In this document: piece after piece, positions 53,039 through 61,100 of the stretch
How positions within the stretch are numbered: position 1 is the first letter of the stretch
How the letters are laid out: each line of letters opens with the position of its first letter
DNA from: Aminobacter carboxidus
Lineage (GTDB): Bacteria; Pseudomonadota; Alphaproteobacteria; Rhizobiales; Rhizobiaceae
Direction of reading: 5' to 3'
Assembly (NCBI RefSeq): GCF_014863355.1
Contig: NZ_JACZEP010000003.1
Coordinates: forward strand, 455,592-519,591
DNA length: 64,000 nt
Program-made: the position numbers and the translations under genes
The notes under the pieces: generated by a model
Database searches by the model: none
Seen by the model: only the letters and a program-made list of their open reading frames with translations
What the model was told of the DNA's origin: nothing

Positions 53039-54742
53039 TTGGATAATGGAACGAACATCTTGGCCGAAACTGTTACTCCGTCGCTGCGCCAGTTCGCGAA
53101 ACGTTTTCTAGCAGTTCCGCAAGAACACCGCGATCATGCAGAGGCAGCGAAAGTGCTGCTCCAAGCGATCCTGGAATATCCATTGGACGCCGATTGGCGT
53201 CACGATGAGCAGCATGCGTTTTTCCGCGCCGTGATCCTCGATGAGGTCGCGTCAAACGCGCCGCCGCACTTCCTGCTGCGCGCAGCCGAAATGCATTCGG
53301 CCAATCTGAAGCAGACGCTGCCCATCATTTCCCGCACGCTTGATCCCTTCCTCAGGGAACTCTGGTCGCAGAGCCCTCTGTCAAAGAACGCCGTCTTGCT
53401 TTTCCTCCAACTGCGTCATTTTCTGCGGCCGTGGCTGGATCAGGCGGAGTTGTCTCGCGTGCATTTGGAGGCGCTGCCGGGATTTACACTTGCCGACATG
53501 GCATTGCCGTACAATTCCATGTTCGACCAGGTGAGTTTCGCTCGCAATGTCGCCGATATCCATAGCCTGGCGGCGGCGGACACCTCATTGTTCCCTTTGT
53601 TTCAGCTTTTGCTTTTCCAATGGATTACCGGCGAGGGGGTCGTTGGTCGCAAAAGAATAGACGAAGCGCTAGCTGGCAAGGCTTCCGCCCAGGACATGGC
53701 GGCGGCAAAGTCACTTGCAAAACGTGGCGCGAGCGAAGGCGCTGCTGCGCCAAGGCGGCGCCTGAGATTAATGCAGGCGAAGCCCTATCAGGCTCTATAT
53801 GCAGGCAAGTCCATGCTGCGGAAGCGTTTTGGGTTCAGCCTGCCCGGGCGACGCCAGCCGCGCGTTGCGGTGTGCATATCTGGCCAGTTGCGCGGCTTCC
53901 GCAAGGCCTTCCCAAGCCTCAAACAGATCCTTCTGCCGGGGACCGAGTACGAAATCTTCGTCGATACATGGCAGGATATCGGCCGTTCTGGTGCCGAGCC
54001 GTTCCGGAACGTCTTGCCGTTTGCTGGGGTGCATTTCGCCGACGCTTACCGCGATCACTGCACGCGGTTTGGCATGGAGGAGATGCGCGAGCGCTATCGA
54101 TCGCTGTTTGCGGCGCTGGCCAGCACCGGTTTGACTAACACCAGCGAGCTCAAGGCCTTTTTCGCCACCGACAATGTGCAGGTCGAAGATGACAAGGCGA
54201 AACGTTTCTCGACATTCACCAACTCCGCCAAGATGCACTACAAGATCGCCGCCTGTGCCGCGCAGGTCGAGGCCAGCGGCAAGGAATTCGATCTCGTGCT
54301 TCGTATCCGGCCAGACAAGCCGGTGACGATGGTCGGCTTCGGCTGGAGCGACCTCCAGGCGGTCTGCCATAGCAGCGCCGTGCTGTTCGCTGACCAAGGC
54401 TTTGGCCACCAGTACGCGAGAATCCTGGTCGGCGACCAACTGGCTGTCGGGTCGCCGCAGACGATGCGAACCTATGCCGGCGTCTTTGCAGATTATCCGC
54501 GTTATGCCGAACAAGGTTTCCTGCAATGCGAGCCGGGCTTCCACGGCCATTCCAGCTTGGCGCAGCATTGCTGGCTGAACGGCATTGGTGTCGAGCGCTT
54601 GGCGGCACGCTTTGGTCAGCTGGCAGAGGCAGAGCCCCTGTCGACGAGAGAGATCATCGCCGCCATCGAGCAGGATGCAGCGGGCCGCATGGACGCGGTC
54701 GATGCCGCGCTCATCGTGGCCGCGGGACGTGATCGACTTTAG
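53039..54742 (+). CDS. Uncharacterised polysaccharide-locus protein with ISGQLRG domain, possible glycosyltransferase
   Basis: A protein of about 567 residues, probably from a TTG at 53039; no ATG with a ribosome site was found, so the start is uncertain. Residues about 1-250 are helical with no recognisable domain. From about 280 the sequence reads RVAVCISGQLRGFRKAFPSL, then EYEIFVDTWQDIG, and FDLVLRIRPDKPV, then FADQGFGHQYARILVGDQLA. This CISGQ-R / D-W / R-RPD pattern is seen in poorly described glycosyltransferase-like proteins of capsule and LPS loci. No signal peptide or membrane segment is evident. It is divergent from the HAD/kinase/nucleotidyltransferase operon and may use its product as donor. 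Confidence 0.65.
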   Translation: MDNGTNILAETVTPSLRQFAKRFLAVPQEHRDHAEAAKVLLQAILEYPLDADWRHDEQHAFFRAVILDEVASNAPPHFLLRAAEMHSANLKQTLPIISRTLDPFLRELWSQSPLSKNAVLLFLQLRHFLRPWLDQAELSRVHLEALPGFTLADMALPYNSMFDQVSFARNVADIHSLAAADTSLFPLFQLLLFQWITGEGVVGRKRIDEALAGKASAQDMAAAKSLAKRGASEGAAAPRRRLRLMQAKPYQALYAGKSMLRKRFGFSLPGRRQPRVAVCISGQLRGFRKAFPSLKQILLPGTEYEIFVDTWQDIGRSGAEPFRNVLPFAGVHFADAYRDHCTRFGMEEMRERYRSLFAALASTGLTNTSELKAFFATDNVQVEDDKAKRFSTFTNSAKMHYKIAACAAQVEASGKEFDLVLRIRPDKPVTMVGFGWSDLQAVCHSSAVLFADQGFGHQYARILVGDQLAVGSPQTMRTYAGVFADYPRYAEQGFLQCEPGFHGHSSLAQHCWLNGIGVERLAARFGQLAEAEPLSTREIIAAIEQDAAGRMDAVDAALIVAAGRDRL

Positions 54743-55106
54743 ATAGTTGGTTGATCGAGGGTGTCGGTGGCTGCGCGGAGTGGTCTCTGCATATTCCGTC
54801 AATTCTCGAAATCGCCGAATGTGTTCTGCAGCCGGGTAAGCAGGTTGGGGCGTAATAACTCCAGGGCTATTTCTTCGGTCGCCCAATACCCGTTGATCCC
54901 CTCTTGCGGACGCTGGGGCAGGCTTCCCCCACATAGATTTCGCGCATCCGACCTGTTACTGAAGGCAGGCTCTTGTGCCCTTGGCTCGGGACCCATCAGA
55001 TTAGCGCAGACAGGCCCTGATACTTGGAGGCACCAATTCTCAGCGGCCCAGACAATGCGCACGCGCCCATCTCAATAGTTTGACAAAAACCTCCATAATT
55101 GAGCTG
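54743..55106. other. 364-base interval without a supported gene
   Basis: This lies between the ISGQLRG gene and the end of the LppC-like gene. On the reverse strand, 54799-55062 could encode 87 residues (the end reads ELLRPNLLTRLQNTFGDFEN), which may be the relic of a lost gene, but nothing supports expression. TTGACA at 55080-55085 lacks a -10 at normal spacing. No clear terminator was found for either flanking gene. The base composition is lower in G/C than the genes around it. Confidence 0.35.
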
Positions 55107-56315
55107 TCAGAACCCCGAAGTTGATTTCTCGATCTGCTTGAGCTTGCCATTGTCGATGCGAAAAAAGGGCATTGCGCGTTCGCCGGCACCGTCGTCCCGG
55201 AAACGGAAGATGCCCGTCGAGCCGCGGAAGCCGGTCGGGTTTTCGATCACCTTCTTGGTGAAGCCCTTGGGGCCCATGGCGCTGGCAATGCCGGCGGCTA
55301 GCGCCACGGTGTCGTAGCCATAGGCGACATTGATGTCGGGCTCGTAATTGTAGGTCTTGCGGAAGCGGTCGGCGATCGGCCCGATCTCTGCGGCATCAAG
55401 CGTGGCGATGTAAGCACCTTGCAGTGCCGGGTCGCTGATGCCGTGCTCGAGCCAGCGGGTGGAGCCGATGAGCGTGACGTTCTTGCCAAGCATCCCCTTG
55501 GCTTTCAGCGCCGAGACCAGCGGTGCCGGATTGGCGCTGCCGCTGGCGATGACGATGGCTTGCGGTTCGTCGACGAGAGCCATCATGTCCGCAACGGCTT
55601 TTTCCGAGCCGCCACCAGCCGGGCCGAAAGGCAGTGCCACTGCCAGCGACGCACCGTAGATGCTGAGGCTGTTGGCAACGCGTTTTTCGATCGCCTTGCC
55701 CGCATCGCCTTCGGCCATGAACAACACGAATTTGCGCGCCCCCTTGGCGGCGACGGCAGCGGCACCGGCTGCAGCGCTGTCGGCCTCGTTGAGCCGGACC
55801 GAGTAGACGCCGGGCGCGCCGGCGTAGTTGTCGGCGAGCGCCAGTACGAGAGGTCGGTTGGTGCCCGATACGGTGGCCAGCTGGCGCACCGCGCCTTGCT
55901 CGGAAGGGCCGATGACCAGCTTGGCGCCTGAAGCCAGGGCGCCGGTCGTGAGCGCGCGCGCGCGCTTTTCGTCGCCACCGGTATCTTCAATGTTCAAGGT
56001 CAGCAGGTCGTTGCCGAGGTCGCCCATGGCGAGGGCGGCAGCATCACGCATCTTGCGGCCGCGGTCGCCGGCGGTCCCGCCCGCCGACAGGGGCAGGAGC
56101 ATCGACACTTTGACCGGCCCCTTGCCGAGGCTTTCGCCCGATTTCGTTGGCCCGGTCTTCTCGACTGAGGCACTCTGGGAACCTTGCTGGCTGTCGGCCG
56201 CGGAGCCCAGGACGTCCTCGCTGCTCGTGCCGGACTGGCATGCCCCGAGGCCGAGCGGCAGCGCCAAGGCGAGAGCCAGCATTGCGGCATGCCGCAGCCG
56301 ATTAGATCCCCTCAT
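55107..56315 (-). CDS. LppC-like periplasmic binding-fold lipoprotein (penicillin-binding protein activator family)
   Basis: A protein of 402 residues from ATG 56315 (an ATG one codon earlier shares the GGGGAGGG site). The lipoprotein signal is LALALALPLGLGAC, followed by a Ser/Gly-rich linker. The rest is a type-1 periplasmic-binding fold: VKVSMLLPLSAGGTAGDRGR, LVIGPSEQGAVRQLATVS, NVTLIGSTRWLEHGI and NVAYGYDTVALAAGIASAMG. The group includes LpoA, which activates PBP1A in enterobacteria, but the N-terminal TPR half of LpoA is missing, as is usual in Alphaproteobacteria. A role in peptidoglycan synthesis is therefore only suggested. Confidence 0.82.
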   Translation of the reverse strand: MRGSNRLRHAAMLALALALPLGLGACQSGTSSEDVLGSAADSQQGSQSASVEKTGPTKSGESLGKGPVKVSMLLPLSAGGTAGDRGRKMRDAAALAMGDLGNDLLTLNIEDTGGDEKRARALTTGALASGAKLVIGPSEQGAVRQLATVSGTNRPLVLALADNYAGAPGVYSVRLNEADSAAAGAAAVAAKGARKFVLFMAEGDAGKAIEKRVANSLSIYGASLAVALPFGPAGGGSEKAVADMMALVDEPQAIVIASGSANPAPLVSALKAKGMLGKNVTLIGSTRWLEHGISDPALQGAYIATLDAAEIGPIADRFRKTYNYEPDINVAYGYDTVALAAGIASAMGPKGFTKKVIENPTGFRGSTGIFRFRDDGAGERAMPFFRIDNGKLKQIEKSTSGF

Positions 56316-56475
56316 CATCCCTCCCCAGAAGCGCAAGCGGGCGCCCCGACAATCAACCTGCTCACCGCATGTCGCAAAAGTCCACGTCATTTCCACCTGG
56401 CCGTTGGCCAAGCGACCGATTGTCCCCGCCACCTGTTGCAAAAATATTGATTGGCGCATTGCTGGAAGGACAATC

Positions 56476-57216
56476 CTAGCCACCGAACAGCTTGGCACGC
56501 AGGCTGCGGATATGGCGCGCTTGAGCTGCCGGCCGGTACTCCGCGCAACGCATGTAGCGCGGGCCCGGCACCAGAGACCTCCTGACGCAAACGCCCTTGG
56601 GCGCTGCCGATCCCGTGGCATTGACCTCGCCAAGGCCAGCCACGGCAGCGAAGCCGAACGTCGCCTCCGGCACTGAACCGGTGACCTTGAAGCCGTCTCG
56701 TTCAAGGATCGCCCGGGCCCTGAGGCAATAGCGCACCGAAAGGGCTGAAAATCGGGTCTCGGCGTGGCCGGCGCGATACTTCATCACCGTCGTGCAGAGA
56801 TCGCCCTGGGCCAGCCGAAAAGCCCCGGCGAGATAGCGTACGCCAAGGGAAATGTTGGTTCGGGGTTCGGCCAGATCATCGATTGTGCCGCGAAAACCCA
56901 TCAGGCGGGCCGTTGCCGGCATCACCTGCATGAGGCCAACCTCGCCATCGCCGCCGCGTGCTTCGGGATCGTAGAAACTCTCGATTTCCATCACCGCAAG
57001 CGCGAATTCTGCCGGCAGTTGCTTGGCGCGGGCCTCACAGGCGGCGAGGGCCCGGAACGCGTCCCTGTCTGCTTCGCTGCCGGGTCCACCACAGGCCTCC
57101 GCGCCCGCGGCGACTACCCTTTCAGCCTGTGGCCACACCCGCTCCGGAACCGCAGCCGAGGCCGCTGCCGAAAGCGCGAGGCCGGTCAGGAGTGCTGTGG
57201 CGAAGCGCTGTCTCAT
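56476..57216 (-). CDS. Periplasmic lytic transglycosylase, SLT type
   Basis: A protein of 246 residues with a signal peptide (RFATALLTGLALSAAASA). The lysozyme-like domain shows the catalytic Glu79 in AVMEIESFYDP, then GEVGLMQVMPATARLMGF, NISLGVRYLAGAF and VMKYRAG. These are the standard SLT family-1 motifs. It would cleave the glycan strand of peptidoglycan, leaving anhydromuramic ends. The last 80 residues are less conserved and contain Cys residues. It lies 160 bases upstream of the LppC-like gene on the same strand. Confidence 0.85.
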   Translation of the reverse strand: MRQRFATALLTGLALSAAASAAVPERVWPQAERVVAAGAEACGGPGSEADRDAFRALAACEARAKQLPAEFALAVMEIESFYDPEARGGDGEVGLMQVMPATARLMGFRGTIDDLAEPRTNISLGVRYLAGAFRLAQGDLCTTVMKYRAGHAETRFSALSVRYCLRARAILERDGFKVTGSVPEATFGFAAVAGLGEVNATGSAAPKGVCVRRSLVPGPRYMRCAEYRPAAQARHIRSLRAKLFGG

Positions 57217-57274
57217 TGTGCGGGGCCAGGGCTCATCAAGCGACCGCCATATGGCAAGGGCAGCCGGCGCCCGA

Positions 57275-57649
57275 TTAGTTCATGTACTCCACCATGCGGC
57301 TATGGAAACATTCGCATTTGTTGAGGTAGTCCTCGTCGCGGTAGTTGGTCTTGAGGTAACCATAGGCCTTGCCGCAGGCGACCTTGGCTTCCGATGCCCA
57401 GACAAAGACCGGTCGCGAAGATTCAAGCCATTGCGAGCTGTTTGCCGCCGTAACGGCCTCGTCCATCATGCGCACGACCTCGGTCTTCACCTCGCCGGTG
57501 TTTTCGTTCAGCGCCAGATCTGACGTCGTCGCCAACCGGCAATAGCTTGCCGTCGGCACGTCGATCAGATCGGCCGCGACCGCCTGTCCGGCAAAGGCGA
57601 GTAGGCAAAGGCCGCCAATAGCCGACCGTTTCAATCCTTCAAACAGCAT
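57275..57649 (-). CDS. Small secreted protein of unknown function
   Basis: A protein of 124 residues with a signal peptide (LKRSAIGGLCLLAFAGQAVA) and a mature part of about 98 residues. Four Cys residues (in YCRLATT, VACGKAY and KCECFHS) could form disulphides in the periplasm. No known domain is recognised. It lies 58 bases upstream of the transglycosylase gene on the same strand, so they may be co-transcribed. GGAACGATCG precedes the start. Confidence 0.6.
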   Translation of the reverse strand: MLFEGLKRSAIGGLCLLAFAGQAVAADLIDVPTASYCRLATTSDLALNENTGEVKTEVVRMMDEAVTAANSSQWLESSRPVFVWASEAKVACGKAYGYLKTNYRDEDYLNKCECFHSRMVEYMN

Positions 57650-57733
57650 CGATCGTTCCTCTCCTTGCCGGACGCAGTTGTTGCCGGCCTGCTGATATCG
57701 TGACGGTCCGGTTAGCCGGGCCGCGTCCCCTTT

Positions 57734-58120
57734 TCACAAAGCAATATGCCCCTTGTCGTTGTCGTCCAGCAATGACGCCAAGGTTACGGTTGGCATGAAA
57801 AACGCATCGGGAAGATCGATCAGGTCACCTGATATGGCGGATGGCGTATCCGCGCTTTCCAGCACCGGCACGAGCACTGCATGAGATGCCGGCTCCAGAA
57901 CGCCTGGTAGCAGATCGGAAATGTCGACCGGTTCCACAATCAGGGAATCGGCGAGAATTTCACCCAGGCCCTGAGGATCGATGACGTGAACAGGGCTGGG
58001 CGCGAGCATCGGCATGTCGAGCATCGGTTCGGCATGCCATGTTCCGAGTTCGATAGCTGTCGCCAGCGCCATGCCGCCGCCAACCCCGCCCGTTGCGTCC
58101 GGCCCCTTGTCCGTCATCAC
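57734..58120 (-). CDS. Small acidic protein downstream of the RTX adhesin, unknown function
   Basis: A protein of 128 residues (128 from ATG 58120, or 127 from the next codon). It has no signal peptide or membrane segment, is acidic and rich in Leu, Pro and Asp, and ends LDDNDKGHIAL. It starts 31 bases after the adhesin stop on the same strand and is probably on the same message. I do not recognise it. An accessory role in adhesin export is possible from position only. A gene artefact cannot be excluded. Confidence 0.45.
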   Translation of the reverse strand: MMTDKGPDATGGVGGGMALATAIELGTWHAEPMLDMPMLAPSPVHVIDPQGLGEILADSLIVEPVDISDLLPGVLEPASHAVLVPVLESADTPSAISGDLIDLPDAFFMPTVTLASLLDDNDKGHIAL

Positions 58121-58151
58121 GTCACGCCAACCCTAAGCCCTTGCTCGCGCA

Positions 58152-61100
58152 TCATATGTTATCCTGATGCTTGGTGCCCGCATTATCTTCGAACAGCACC
58201 TTCACAGCTTCGTTGACGGCGGTGAAGTTCTCGAGCACCGCGACCGTCTGGAAGCTGTCGCCGCCGCCATCGACGTCGACCTTGACCTCGGCATCGGTGC
58301 CGTTCTGGACGACGCTGACATAGCCCTGGGCCGCCAGGTCGGTATCTGGCGCCAGGCCGCTCAGCAGGGCGCTGAGATCGAGCTGGTCGCCCTTGCCGCC
58401 ATCATAGTCAGGGATGATGTCGGCGACGTCGAGACCTTCGATGACATAGGTCTCGCCTGTCGACTGGCTGGTCTCGGGCGTGCCCAGGGCTGCCTCGAGC
58501 ATGACCTCGACATAGGTGCCCGAGGAGCCATCGGCATAAAGCACCGCGCCTTCGCCCGCCACTTGCTGGCCGTCGATGACGTCGTTCGAGGCGGTCGTCG
58601 ACGTGCCGAGCCCGGTGATACCATGGTCGGCGAGGTGGGTGAGTTCACCGGCCTCTCCGACACCGTCGCTGTTTGCGTCCTGCCAGATCAGCAGCTTGCT
58701 GAAGGCCTCGTCATCGGCATCGACGATGCCGTCGCCGTTGCTGTCGAGCGAGGCAAGCGCCTCCGCGCCGCTGGCGAACTTGCCGCCGGCGAAGTCGGGC
58801 GTGAAGATCTCGGCACCGCTGTCGATCTTGCCGTCGCCGTTGACATCGTAGGCCAGAATGCCGTCGCCGCTGGTGTTCCAGGCAACCTGGTCGGCGATGC
58901 CATCGGCGTTGATGTCGAAGCGGATACCGCCCTCGACGTCGGAGAAGCTGTAGCCGTTGTTGTCGAGGTCGAGCATGATCGGGTCGACTGCGGAGCTGTA
59001 GACGGCGATGTCAGACGCCGACAGCGAGGCGTACATCGTCGTGTACTGTGCCAAGGTGGTGATGTTATTGAGTGTTGCGACCTTCGTTCGGCCGCTGTCA
59101 CTATCCCAATTGCTGTCGAACCAAATTTCCGCGCGATTCGAAGTCGTATTGAAAACAACAACATAGTTGTTGGTTGGGCTGCCGCTGCCCGTAATTTCTG
59201 TATCTTCAATATCGTCTTGTGAAATGCCACCTGCAACCTTGAGGACCATACTGTCCTGACCGTTGCTCATCGAACCAAGTGTCAGCAAGCTTGAAAAGTC
59301 GTCTACATCCAAAGCCGCTCCTGTGGCGGTGCCAGTCGTGTTGGCGAAGTTGACGCTGCCACTACTTGTGCCCCCGTTGTCGAAGAAGGCTATCTTGTCG
59401 GTCCCTTGGGTGAAGTCACCAATGGTGTCTGCCCCTGTGTTCGTGGCCAATCTGAACTGGTCCGCGCCTCCACCGCCAGTCAAGGTATCGTTCACATTGC
59501 CACTTCCGCCGTGGATCGTATCGGCGCCGGAACTGCCAGTGATTGCGTCTATTCCGGAGGAGCCCAGTATCTTGAACCCTTCATTTTGGTTGGACAGGTT
59601 CACTGTTGCCGCTGATGTCAGAACAATGTTCTCCACACCGACAATCTGGCCATTGCCGGTGCTGGTGAAGCTGGCGCCGATCTGAAGCGTGTCGGTGCCG
59701 CCACCGCCATCAATCAGTGCATCGTTCTGTGCAGCATTGATCGTGTCCGTGCCGCCGCCGGCCGAGATCGAATCCGCACCCGAACCGCCTGTTATTGTGT
59801 CGTTGCCCGACGAACCGGTGATGGTGAACGCTTCCGACTGGTTGGCGAGGTTGAGTGTCGCTGCAGCAGTCAGGGTGACGTTTTCGATGTTGGCGATCTG
59901 GGCGTTGCTTGTGCTGGTGAAGTTGGCCGCGACGTTCAGCGTGTCGGTGCCGGCACCGCCATCCAGAAGCGTGTCGTTGGAGGCGCCGACGATGGTGTCG
60001 CCGCCGGAGCCCGAGGTGATCGTATCCGCACCAGAAGACCCGGTAATGGTGAAGGCTTCGGTCTGGTTGGCGAGATTGAGCGTCGCCGCCGTGGTCAGGG
60101 TGATGTTTTCGATGTTGGCGATCTGGGCGTCGCCTGTGCTGGTGAAGTTGGCGCCGACATTCAGCGTGTCGCTGTCGGCCCCGCCATCAATCAGCTTGTC
60201 GGCTGCGTCGGCAACGAAGCTGTCGTTGCCAGCTCCGCCGAGCAGTGCGTCGGCTCCCGCGCCGCCGTCGATCGTGTCATTGCCGCCATTGGCCACGACG
60301 TAGTCGTTGCCATCGCCAGCGCTGATGGTGTCGTTGCCGGTGCTGCCAATCAGGATTTCGCTGAACGAGGTGCCGGTCAGCGTCGTGCTGCCGGCCTGGC
60401 TGCGGTCGACCGTCACGATGGCGTTATCAGTCGTTGCGCCGTTCTGGCCGCCATAGGTGAACCTGCCGCCGTCTGTGTCGTTGTCCTTGAAGGTGTAGGC
60501 GCCGGCTGCATTGATCACCGAAGTGGCATCTGTGATGTCGGACACGGAACCGTTTACTGTTGAGCCAGCATCGTCATTGTACAGCAGTGCAGCGTCGGAA
60601 ATGACGACGTCGGTGCCGGACCCGCCGCTGATGTTGGTCAGCACGCGGTCGCCATGCAGCGGGTTCGCCCCGCTGTCGACCTTGTTGAGATTGATCGTCA
60701 GCGTCTGCGAGACCGCGTCTCCGTCCGCGTCCTTGACCGTGTATGTGAACGTCTCGGAGGCGCCGGCAGGAATATCGCTGGCATCGTCGGTCAGCGTATA
60801 GGTGTAAGTACCGTTCTTGTTGATGACCAGCGTGCCATGGTCGCCACTGACCTGGAAGTTGCCCGAGCCGTCGGCCGTGCTGTCCGTGGTTGCGCCATGC
60901 GTAATTGCCGCCACCAGCAGCGGTGTATCTGCACCCGATGCGTCCGATCCGCTGATGACGTCGCCGGTCTTGGTGACGCTCGTCGAGTCGGACGAAACGA
61001 AGCGCACAGCCAGCTGGTAGCTGTTCTGCTGGCTCTCATAGGTCCTGACAGTCGAAACGATGTCGCCATTCGTGTCGACGAAACCGCGAACGTCGAGGGT

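Noticed and set aside
54799..55062. 87-codon reverse-strand frame in the interval before the LppC-like gene
   Set aside because: No ribosome site or known domain; kept only as a possible relic in the interval description.
55080..55085. TTGACA as a -35 element
   Set aside because: The only AT-rich hexamer nearby is 9 bases away, and neither flanking gene starts downstream of it in the right orientation.
59460..60164. Regularly spaced repeats that could suggest a CRISPR array
   Set aside because: The spacing is 225 and 252 bases, the repeats lie in frame within a coding region and encode RTX units, and no cas genes are present.
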